64,000 bases of DNA, from the NCBI RefSeq assembly GCF_933775445.1, contig NC_065873.1, positions 25,544,001 to 25,608,000 on the forward strand. The letters run 5' to 3'. A model generated the notes under the pieces. It was not told the origin of the DNA and did not search any database. It saw only the letters and a list, made by a program, of their open reading frames with translations. The DNA comes from Argentina anserina. Lineage: Eukaryota; Streptophyta; Magnoliopsida; Rosales; Rosaceae. The position numbers and the translations under genes are program-made. Below are positions 33,502-44,580 of this stretch, one piece after another; position 1 is the first letter of the stretch; each line of letters begins with the position of its first letter.

Positions 33502-36133
33502 AGGGTGTTCATGTTGCGAGTTGGGCAGCTTTGGTTATATCCTATCAAATAAAAAGTCAATTGGGGATGGTCTCGCCTGGCCAAGCACCATGTAAAGGGA
33601 TATATTGCATTGGCCTGTCTCAGGATGTCCATTGTTGTGCTTTGCTACTTTTTCTTTTGGCAGAACCTTCTTTCTGTTTCTAAACTTGTTTCCTGACCTA
33701 TCTGCCCTTCTTCATCTACTTGAATGATTGTTGAACGTTGCATACAGTTTTCGCTTAACCTGGGATTGAGTAAGCCCGTATTTTGTAGGCGGTGTTGTTT
33801 GTTCAAGACTTTAATGTTGCGTTGTAGTTGCTGGTTGCGACTATGTTTCAATACGTTTGTCCACCTTGCTCCTTGACCGTGCATAAGTCCTGAATGTGTA
33901 GCACCTAAACAAAATAATGAGTGTCACCTTGCTTTTTTCGTGTTTCTTCTTTCTTTTCATACATAAATGGCAGTTCGGGTGAAGGTTCGGAATGTTCCGA
34001 ACCTTGTGTTTGTACTCTCACTGAAGATTGCTTTGAAGTAGATCATGATCACCAATTACGAAAGGTTGTTCCTTTTGTTAAGCAATTGACGAGTTAGTGA
34101 AATAGTGAAGGGTTATGCTTACTGTTAAAGTTTGGGACAACAGGATATATAGGATTTTCGATATTTGATCAACCTATGATATCAACAATAATGTAACCGT
34201 ATCTCATAAAAATTCTGAAATTAAGCTCGTGCTTGGTCGAGTACGTTTAGTATGATGGGTGAGCTTTCTATACATCGTGTTCCTCTCTTTCTTTTAAGCC
34301 ATTCACACAATTTAGGCGCTATTTTCAGGTCTAAAGAGTGGCACACGTGACGGCCAATTTGGTAAAGAATGGCAACGGAATTGCGTTGAAGAAGAAGAAG
34401 ATCCAAGGCGTTCATTGTGTTCTTCTCCTCCACTCATGTTCACCGTGCAGAAAACGACACTGAAATTGTTGACGATCCGGTCAACACCGACTTTATGGTG
34501 GATACAAACACCTTCCAATGTTTTAAAAGATTAAGGCGCAGCCGAAGTGTTTTTGGATGAGCCTCACCAAGAACCGTGCTCGCTCGTGTATATAGTTTTC
34601 TCGCTTACTATAGCTGCGGCAATGTTCTTAATTAATTCTATTACTAATTATGAGTCACACATTAAACATATACACATGACAGTTTACCATACAATCTTTG
34701 TATAAATACAGGTATACACAAATGTGTGCAATTTCCAAGTGTCCTCATCAAATAAATGAAATTCATCATTATAGTAAACGTATTAATCATCTAATGTAAG
34801 AGCTCGAATGAGTCATTAACTCATTTTGTGCATTTTCATACTGCGGTTGTGATGGTTACAGAGAGATACAATTGAATAGAATATTCAGTAATTTATTCAA
34901 TTAAGATGGGCAAAAACACTCACTGTTCTTCGTTTTTTTGTTCCACTCTTTTAGAATAAGTTTCCTTAGATCATTGCCAAGCCGGTGTAGAAAGTGAGGC
35001 ACAATGTTTTTTACGTAATTGTCATTCCGATAGCTCTCGAGGGAATGAAAGTAAAAAGAGTTTTCTTGTCAGTTCGTAATTTGATGATACTATTCCGCAA
35101 CCAGTTAGTTCTAATGGAGTCACAAAATACGACCTCGCAACCTTTAGGTCCGTGGTAACCCCCCTCCAGTTTCTCCAAAATCATCACCCTTAGTGTGTCT
35201 TGGTTCCAAAATTTGGCGTCATATATTGAAGAGCTTCTATTATCATATGAAAGTAAAATGGACCAGATGGAGCAACATCATCTCAGATTTTAGCTTCAAT
35301 GGTGGAGAAGACCCGTTTTGCAAAATTGCTACCGCATTATTTCAAACAACATATGTAAATAAAACTAAGAATGTTCGTCCACAGCATTGAACTAGAAATT
35401 CTGTGTTCCATGATTGCCTCGATCATCAAGTCTACTTCGAATGCTAAAGCAATGATGTGAATTTTTATGCTTGTCACATGCTATTCACAGGATTGAATCT
35501 ACCAACAAGAGCCACAGGAAGCAATTCTAAAACCCAAAAGATGGTTAAGAGCAGCATACCATAACTTACCCTTATATACCATGAATTGTTTAGGGGCTGA
35601 TCATCTAGGCTGAAAGGAAAGACTGAAAGTGAGCGTTGGGGTCAAATCGAATGGGGAGGAAGAGCGTGGTTAATGATGAAAAAATGATTACAGGAGAACT
35701 CGACTAAAACATCGTTAGATTCTATAGAACAAGTTTATTAGATTCAGAACAAGCGTCACAGCAAACTATTTAACGCGGGCGTCAAACGATAAAGTAGCTG
35801 TGTTCTTTAGAAATTGTTACATCTTAGACAATTTGTTGTACAAGTACGGTTTATGGACGAGTCACGCCACGAAACAACCTCATCAAGCATATATATATCC
35901 ATAAATCAAACATTTCCAATAAAAAGAGAAACAAGAAATTTAAGAACATGTATCAAATTATTCCAATCTATAGGATTCATAGGCATTAAAAGAAGCATAG
36001 CAAACACGAAATTAAAGAACTAACAGTAACAGATAGTTGTAATCATACAAACCCAAACAAAGTCCCATAAAACACTAACCTAACTAAGCCTTACTACAGA
36101 AATACAATAAAACACGACCAAAAGTACCCACAC
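33502..36133. other. Intergenic between PSST and the KH gene
   Basis: 2.6 kb without a recognised gene. Scattered frames (33645, 34221, 34312, 35193, 35814) show no domain. Around 34056-34185 lies a segment related to intron 1 of the MERIT40-like gene (see separate entry). The last few hundred bases are probably the 3' UTR of the KH gene. Confidence 0.5.
34056..34185 (+). repeat. Diverged copy of a segment from intron 1 of the 56.6-kb gene
   Basis: GAAAGGTTGTTCCTTTTGTT (from about 34060) and the next five bases are identical to 56940-56964. The homology continues imperfectly (TGAAGGGTT; AGTTTGGGA; a GGATWTTCGATATT block; TCARCCTA) for about 130 bp. It may be a dispersed repeat or a relic of a duplicated gene piece. 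Confidence 0.65.
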
Positions 36134-39100
36134 TTAACTCTGTGGGGAAGTTTTGGCAACTCCACTTTGTGGGGCAGCCTGTGGAGCAGGAGCTCCAGCA
36201 CCAGCAGCATCATAAGCTCCACGAGTGTTTCCATTCGCTCCTTCAGCAGAAAATGCAGGAGGCTGTGTGTATCCCGCACCCCCATAAGATGTATTGTAGG
36301 GAGGCGCCTGCCCATAACCTGGCTGACTGGATGGCGGTGCACCATAAGATGGGGGGCCACCATAGCCTGCCTGAGCTGCTGTGGAACCATAACCGGATGG
36401 TGGGACACGTGCACCAGAATCAGGCTGAGCATATCCAGAAGGTGGAGGCTGAGAATGGGGATAGCCTGGATGCGCAGCTGGTGGTTGACCATAGCCACTA
36501 GGAGTGGTGGGTGACTGAGCAGGAGGTTTTTGCGCTTGAGGTGGTGCTCCATATCCAGGTCCATATGCAGATTGAGCAGGTGGTTGAGTCCCATAACCAG
36601 TTTGAGAAGTTGGGGGCATTCCATAACCTTGTTGAGTAGACACTTGCGGAGGGTAACTTGCAGGGCTCGGGCTAGGCTGTTGACTGGCAGTGTATGCTTG
36701 CTGACCCCCTGGAGCAGGCTGCACAGGAGGTGCTTGTGCCGAATCCCCCTGAGATCCATACGAGGAAGTATGGCTATCTGGAGCTGGGTTGCTCGCATTA
36801 CCATAATTAGCTGCAGGATAACCATGTTGATCATAAGCTGGTGGCTGGCCATACCCAGATTGAGCCGGTGCCTGATATCCACCATAACCATCTTGAGGAT
36901 AACCTTGTCCTTGCTGATTATAGCCTGAAACAGGTGGCTGGCCATAATTGTAACCAGCATTATCAGCTGGCACGGCAGGACCACCAGGGTTTTGCTGTTG
37001 GTGTGCGGGTTGCTGGGAATAGTAATCGTAGCTACCTGCCTGGGAGGTCTGCTGAGCTGGTGCAGCAGCTGATTGATCCCAATTGGTGGGATATCCGCCA
37101 GATGCCGGTTGAGGGGGGTAGCCAGGATAAGAAGGCTGAGATGCATTATATTGAGGTGTTGCACCAGAATATGCTCCAGACTGTCCATATCCATAACCAG
37201 GTTGTTGCATTGGAGGACCACTTGGAGCCCAGCCAGTGGGAGGACGTGATTGATAACCTTGCTGTGAATATCCTCCAGCCATTGCTGGATTTCTAACACG
37301 ATTCTGCAACAAAATTTATCTCACAAATAACCATGGCGAACTTTCCATGATGCTGGATATGGAGGAATATATATACATATACATGCAAACTATGTATGAT
37401 AGCAAACATTGAAAAGATACAGAAATGTCTAATGATATAACGAACACATATATAGAAAAGAGAAAATAATTTATCCATACAGCGGATAACATGTTTCACA
37501 TTGTATTAGGAAGAGGTGTAAACGCCTACATACCGTACTGATGGTTGTAATAATTTGAGTTACTCCAGCAGAAGCACCCTCTCCCTATTTGAAGCGAATA
37601 GGTACAGAAAAACACAATACTATACAAGTTTTCCAAAGCAAACAAGCATACAGGCCCTAATTTGCATAGCAACGTGCATTTTTATGTTGTAGCCTTGTAG
37701 GTACCTACACCATACTGGTCGTTGTATTACTTGAGTTCTCCAGAAGAAGCCCACACCATATTGAAGCAAAAAAGGAAAAACGGTGCAGCACCAATACTAC
37801 TGTAAAAGCTTCTAAAGCAAATAAACATACATGAACCTAAGAGTTTTCAACAGGTAAGATGGACTACGTTCTAAGAGCATAGGGTCAAGAGTAGACCACA
37901 CTAAGAGTAGAATCACTTCAAAAATAATATCAAGAAGATCCAAATAAAGAACCTTCAACATAAGTGAACCAAAGTATTCAGTAGAGAACAGTATCAGTCT
38001 CATTGAATTAAAACAGAATCTGCGTACGTGATTATAGAAAAGGACTCAAAAGTTTTATAGTTATTAGCCTTCAAACTATCATCAGAAAGCTTCTCTCTGA
38101 TATATCATTACTAAACACCGGAAAATGGGATTTAGAACCATACCAGAGTTATGCTGAGGGAACACCAACATAAAGAATTCCATGTTGGTGTCACCAATGG
38201 TCCAATACAATCTAACCCTACAATAGTCTCAATAAGAATATCAGTCATGGTACAAGAGTAATAAGCATATTTGATGGTAGAACAAGCTGATATCCCGATA
38301 ATATTTGCTCACTGAACAACTGACAACATGACTAAATGACCTACGATCGATTTATAACACCTCTCTCCACAGGCTAAATTTTTCAATGAGCTGTTACGAT
38401 AGTTCAAACAATCTAACCCTACACACTGTCTGCATCTTAAAGTCAAGTTAACACTATCTGCATCAACAGAAACTAATTGCAGATATGTATGATATCTATT
38501 TAACAATACAAAAGAGTTGCAGTTTCTATATATAAATATTTTAGAGCTTAATCCAGATAAGATCCAAATGGGTTTTTGGCAATGATTACCATGCCAGTGA
38601 GTTCCTCAACTGATATTATAAACCAGTATAGGATTTGATATTCAATGCAGCCTGCTCCGTCCTGTGTTAACATTTTAGACTAGACCGCTTGGCCATATAC
38701 ACTGCAACTACATCGGGGAATACACGACTTCTGGATCACACGCAGAGGCCCTTCAGGACCATGAACTTGTCCAATCTTCATAACCACATAACCATTGACT
38801 CCGAAAGAAATTCAACACAATGTTGTGCATCAACAAAGTAAAGGAAGTCATGTAGCTCAAGTGACATTGATAACTACACCTTTTACTATTCAAAGCATAG
38901 AAAGCACAAAGGAGCAGAAAACTATGCTAGACTAGGACATACAAGATCTTTTATGTTTGGTAAGAATATCACATCATAAAAACCCAAAACATTCCATGCA
39001 CAGTATTGAATATATGTATATATAATGAATAAAAAATTACAGCAACCACACTTTAATGCACCATCAAAAGACAAAGGGAATCCAAAAGCAAGTTATATGC

Positions 39101-40553
39101 GTGTGAATACACATAGTTATATATGATTTAAAAAAAAAACTTATGGCAAGAAAATAGCTTCTACTTAAGAAAGACATCTACCATCCTACTCTAGCTTCTT
39201 AAAGTACCAAGAATACAAAGCACACAGTACCCAATATGCAGATAAATACCAAGTAGACATACCTCGCTAGTAACTTCATTCACCAACTGTTTAGCAGCTT
39301 CAATTTGTTCACTAGTTCCATCAATTTGTACTGTCCTTTCAAGTGAGGTGTCACCAGGGGGAAGATGCAGAGGAATCACCTACATATAACAGGAAATTTA
39401 AATTCCAATACCAATTGTTAAATATGGGCAATAAACAGGAAAAAGCAACATAAAGAGGCAAAAACAAACCTGAATACGAGCACCAGTACTAGCTTGCATA
39501 TTTTTAATAGTCTCCCCTCTTTTACCAATTACAAGACCAACCTGAAAATTACAAGAGTCACAAACTGTTGAAAACCAAAACACCACAGTGTTGATGATGT
39601 AGAAAGACAAATCTACCTTGTTGTTGGGAATTTTCATTGAAAAAGTTTCCGCTCCAGCTTGTCCAGTTGATCTTCGAGAAACAACGGCGGGACCGCCTGA
39701 TTCAGCCTGGTATAAGCACACATTTGTAAGTCCCAAGTTTCATTACCATTACTGACAATTTCAAACTTAAAAAAAGATAGACCTACTACCAGAGCCCAAT
39801 ATATCACTACAACTAGTATTTCAGATATAAATACCAACATACATGATACTCAGATCATTACCTCGGCAAGAACCTCATTGATCAAGTGCTCAGCTTTTGA
39901 GATTTGCTCCGGAGTTCCCATGATCTCCACCTCCCTAGTGGGACAATTGAGGTCGGCGTCGGCGTCTCGAGTAACTTGAATCTTGGCTCCTCCAGATTGA
40001 GCCTGCAGATACTTAATAGTCTCTCCCAGCTTGCCAATAATCACACCAACCCTGCCATTGGGAACAGCAATCTTCTTGCTCCCTCCCTGGAATCCATACG
40101 AAACCGGAATCGATGAAGGAGCCGAGTAAGGCTTCGCATCTGTATCACACAATCAAAACTCTCAGTGAATCGTATCAAATCGAACATCAACCAAAGAGAG
40201 TAGAGAGTCAAATAGAAAGACGAACCAGATGGAACAGAGCTGAAGCCTCTGTCACCGGAATCGAAGCCACCGCCGTTGTCGACTCTAGGGCGCTTGGTTT
40301 CGAGGCCACCGGCGCCGGCGCCGCTGGCGTTGTTGAACAAGCGAGCGGCGATCTCCTGGGCGCGCTGCTTGGCGAGCTGGATGTCGTCGACGGGAGGAGG
40401 GACGCTGCTGTAGGAGGTGGGGACAGAGTCGGGGGAGGAGGAAGCGAGGATGGGGGCGGAGAAGCCGGTGACACGGCGGGTGGTAGGCTCCTCGTATTTA
40501 CGCTTATTGCTGCCGGAATCGGGGCCGGAGGAGTATTGGGCTTCGTCGGCCAT
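36134..40553 (-). CDS. Two-KH-domain RNA-binding protein with YG/PQ-rich low-complexity tail (FUBP-like)
   Basis: Probable nuclear RNA- or single-strand-DNA-binding protein. Six exons: 40553-40226, 40139-39862, 39706-39617, 39541-39470, 39379-39263 and 37303-36134; 684 residues. The N-terminus (MADEAQYSSGPDSGSNKRKY) includes AKQRAQEIAARLF, a FUBP-like helix. KH1 (about 131-202) has VGVIIGKLGETIKYLQ and KH2 (about 222-295) VGLVIGKRGETIKNMQ; both keep the GXXG loop (GKLG, GKRG). The last exon encodes about 389 residues dominated by Gly, Gln, Pro, Tyr and Ser with repeated GYGQPP / SGYG / YGxPP units, an intrinsically disordered prion-like region. Intron 5 is about 2 kb. Probably related to Arabidopsis At2g25970 (from memory). 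Plus-strand frames over the last exon are shadows of its repetitive codons. Confidence 0.93.
37304..39262 (-). other. Large intron 5 of the KH gene
   Basis: About 1.96 kb between the second KH exon and the low-complexity exon, starting with donor GTATGT and ending with TTGCAG (minus strand). No internal gene recognised. Alternative last exons could lie here but none is obvious. Confidence 0.6.
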
Positions 40554-41109
40554 CGTCTTAGCTCCAACAGAAACAAACCCTAGAAGAAGAGGAGGAGGAA
40601 GAAGAAGAGAGATAGAGAACGAGTGAGTGAGATGAGGCACGGGTGGGCAAGAATTATATACGGGACTTTTACGTCTGCACGTGGGAACTAATTTTTGTTT
40701 TTCTTTTTCCAATTTTACCCACCAAGCCCCTATTTATTTTATTTTTACAGAAAACACTCCAGCTTGTATGGCATTGGTAGTGAACTATTGTAATGTAAAA
40801 TGTAGAGAGGCAATCTTAAGTTCATCTATAACAATGGTCCATGACTAAATAGCCATACAGAAGTCAATAGGGAGTGGCTGTGGAAATGTTGATAATGGAA
40901 ATGTATATTGGCTTGTTCAAAAGAAAAAAAGAAGACAAGCATTTTTCCTTAAACCAGGCTCAATATTGCCTACTAAATCAATTAACATTATTTGAAAAGG
41001 GGAAAAACATACACATTTTTGAAACCATGCTTAAATACAAAACTTCTCCCCCAAGGGCTGCAATCATGTACTGTGTATGTCAAACGGTCAAGTGCAGTAC
41101 TCTTCTACA
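40554..41109. promoter_or_regulatory. Promoter and 5' UTR of the KH gene
   Basis: The minus-strand 5' UTR has a purine/pyrimidine-rich stretch and a telo-box-like AAACCCTAG at about 40575. No other gene seen up to the ferrochelatase relic. Confidence 0.4.
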
Positions 41110-42900
41110 CTGATTCACCTGTAGTTATTTGCAGGAGCAGCTTCTATGATAATTGGTAGTAGATGTACTATTGTAACGTTCCCTCAAATCAGGTTGTTCC
41201 TGAATGCCACCAGCATCTTTGATGAAAAGAAGAAAATAATGTAGCAATGAACCAAAGAACACATTGATAGTCCATCTCAATGGGTCATGATCAAGTGCCG
41301 ACAGTCTCTGGGGTAGCAGTGGCTGCTATTATTGGTAGAGCTTCTATAACTGGATCAGCCAGAGTTGTTATACATGAAGGGGTAAGGCTGAGGGCAGGGA
41401 CTCGACCCAAAATTCTCAATGCCGGATTCGAGGGCCAACTCCTTGTACTCCATATCTATCTCTTCAAGACCTTCAATGTGCTCACTCACATATCTGGTTG
41501 GAAAGAAATGCAAAGACAATGCAGAATTGTAAGAATTTTGAAACTGTTCAACATACTGCATAGCTCTACAACAGACTAGGACAAAGCAGACATTTTTTAC
41601 GTGACAGGGTGGATACCTGACTGGAACAGCAAGGAGACGTTGAGCTCCCTTCTTGCCGAGCTCAACAAGAACTTCATCAGTGTATGGCTTCAACCATTGC
41701 ACAGGACCAACTCAGCTCAGTTCACCAGACAAACAGAAATGAAGGGAAAACAAGACATCAGAACCATAAGAACTAGACATTACCAAATTTAGTGCCGTGA
41801 GCAAAAACACAAAATTTATAACTAAGACTCATATAATAAGGTTTTCATTATTTATTTATCTTAGCTTTTAAATCTTTCATTTAGAATTTACACCCCTCTT
41901 ATTCTTTGTATCTTTCACATAACTGAGTGGTACCCCACGAGCACTGAAGAATATCATGACCTAATGTGCATACAATATATATGTAAAGTTCATTGACTTA
42001 CCATACCAACATATTTTTATATTACATATGTTAATCTTGTTGTCTGATCAGACAAGAAGAGTCAATCGCATCTAAATAGCATTTCAAAGATCATCCACAA
42101 TTAAATCAAACAAACCGGTGCAGGCTCGGAAAAACTCTCTAGCTCTTTTGAGATCAAGTCAGCCATTGAGTCACGTTGATACCATGACTTTATGACTGAA
42201 ACAGGTAACCTTGATAGATTGTATCGTTCCCAAAATGTGCTAGTGTTCAGAACAATTGACCTATGCAAACCAAACATAACGGTTTATATGAACTTGCAAC
42301 AAACTGAAACCTGACATTCTTTTGGAGAACTCGAACGCTTGATCCAGTTGTAGGGATAGAGAATTGAGGATTTATGCAGGAGAGGAAGACAGGCCTGGTT
42401 ATTTTGTCCCTCTTAATCTGGCCAAAAAAGTTGAGCAAAATATTAATCATTTCATTCAAGTTGACAAAATACAGATAGAATGACTATTTTTTCACATCCT
42501 TCACATAAACAGGACCTCAGAACACTGCTGAATTTCCTTCCTCAGTGTGGCATGTCTTAAATTCCAAATCCAGTTTTAGTGCATTTTCCTGTAATATCAC
42601 ACAGTAAACAAGATTTATGCGAAATTTCATGACGAAACCAGCAAAAAACCTATCCAAATATATTCATTATTGTAGAACAATACAGACCAGGAAAACAAAA
42701 GTTAACTGAATCATTTGAACAATATCTACCAGCTCATCTGTTATCTTACACAGCGGCAGATCAACTATTATAGAGGAATACCCTTCTTTGCTCTTAGCAG
42801 CTAGAAGCACAGAAACCAACTTCACGAGTGGAATCTGAAGAAATTGAAACAGCCTCGGTAGACGTATGATATCTTATCAAACAGCATTGCAATTTTATAG
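41110..42900 (-). pseudogene. Degenerate tandem copy of ferrochelatase
   Basis: Exon-by-exon relic of the gene at 44.6-47.1 kb, in the same order and orientation. Recognised are remnants of exon 9 (about 41170-41490), exon 8 (about 41615-41715, [20 protein letters not shown]), part of exon 7 (about 41905-41965), exon 6 (about 42112-42235), exon 5 (about 42311-42421), exon 4 (about 42520-42596, shortened) and exon 3 (about 42734-42878). Exons 1-2 were not found. The exon 9 copy has a 1-bp frameshift after SGIENF and, once re-phased, a stop soon after ATPETVGT. Exons 4, 6 and 7 have internal deletions. Homology continues into the 3' flank (TATTGTAACGTTCCCTCA against TATTGTAATGTTCCCTCA), so this is a genomic tandem duplication, not a retrocopy. 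Confidence 0.9.
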
Positions 42901-44580
42901 AAAAAAAGGAAAATGCACATATAAATGAATTCCTAATATTTGCTTCTGAAGTTGCTTCATTCATTGAGCTTATTGAGTTAGCTTATCCAATTAGAAAATC
43001 AAATGAAATCCATTTTGACTGAGAATTTGCAGGTCACAGCTGGACGGCCAAACCACCTCGACCCAACTACTAATGTATGAACCAAAGAACTTGTAGAGCA
43101 AGAATCCAAGTTTTATTCTCACAAAAACAACAACAACAAAATCTGGAAAATCAACCGGCCAAAACATCAAGACCATAAATTTACAGATCATAAAGGAAGT
43201 AGACAAGTAGTAGAAATAAAAATAGTGTAGTTTCATATATCATAGAAATTTTGCAGAGTTAAGAGTACATTTCCATCACCAAAACACAAAAAAAAAAAAA
43301 AAAAACCAACAGAGTAAAAGGCAGGCCATGGAATCCCAATGGGCGGCACATGACCTTGTGGGCTGAGAAGAAGTAACATTGCGTCTGCGCGCCGGCTCTC
43401 TGACGTCGTACTCCTTCCCTCACGGCCCATGCGAGCTGATTGAGGTTGGGGTCGACGACAATCCTGATCAGGATGCTGTGCACAGCTTTGAATCCCACCA
43501 AGAGGCGAGGCGGCAGTAGGTAGTACTGATATGTAATGCAGCGTCAGGGGGCTACGCAGACACAAATACTCCATTTCCAACTTTCAAATTCCTTGATACA
43601 CACCCTGCAGTTGAGGTATTTGGTTGGCAAATTTACTCACAAACATCTCCAACAACTGACTTTCAACACCACCCGACGCAAGCTGGGGTTCTCCTCGTCT
43701 CCGATGATTTTTGGGCGGCCAAATTGAAGAAGAGCACTAAACCTTGGGCCGGGGTTGGGGGCTCAGCCACCGTCCTCATTTGCTAGGGTTAAAATTTACC
43801 TGGGTAATGGCCAGGGTAAGAAATAGGTTAAATAGAAAAATGTTACTATGTCTTTTTCAAGTTCACCTCTCCGTAAATTGCTGTTTCATTTTTCATCTGA
43901 ATCATAAAATCGAATAATCGCCGACTAATGAGTACTTGAGTAGTGACGATCAGGCACCATGAGGTGTGAAGCTACAAAATTATAGATCAAAGCAAAGGTG
44001 TTAAACATTGTGATTTCGGTGAATGTATTGAACCACATGAGTTCTAATTAAATTTCACTCGAACTCCAAGATCTTCGTAATTTCTAGCCTATTTTCATTA
44101 TCAAAACACGAAACAATAGTTCTGTTTATCCAAAATTGATTGTGTCTGAGACTCTGAGTAAGTTGAATTCTCGTATTAATTTTTTTTGTTTTTTATCATT
44201 CTTTATCACCAAAGGCAGTTTTTGCTTTGCAGAGCGATAGTTAGACAGAAAGATGCCAGACATGTATCCTATTCCGGCCGTTCCCAAACTTGTGCCATGT
44301 TTCAGGGAACGGCCAGGCCATACAGAGAACTGGTGTGGTTGACATGATAGGTTTCCAGTGGGATGTACTGAACAACTAAAGTGAGTGAGCAACTGAAACT
44401 TCTATAAAGCCAATAAAAATTGTCGAGCACGCTCTGCTAAAATCAGTTCGAAATAATTCAACTGTAGCCATGTATCTTGTCTGAGTCACCTGGATGCGGT
44501 ATTCTTTAGTGGTGATCACCTATTGTAATATGTTGGAGCAGCTTATATGACATTTGGTAGTATGCTATTGTAATGTTCCC
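42901..44580. other. Intergenic between pseudogene and ferrochelatase
   Basis: No confident gene. A GC-rich block at about 43320-43560 carries overlapping frames on the minus strand (115 and 80 codons) and a T-rich tract (minus sense) at about 43287-43306, but I do not recognise either product. It may be a fragment of another gene or the displaced 5' end of the duplicated ferrochelatase unit. Confidence 0.4.

Noticed and set aside
36142..37296. Long plus-strand frames (119-151 codons) and a second minus-strand frame of 401 codons over the KH last exon
   Set aside because: They are shadows of the repetitive YG/PQ codons. Only the 36134-37303 minus frame joins in phase with the KH exons and reads as a typical disordered tail.
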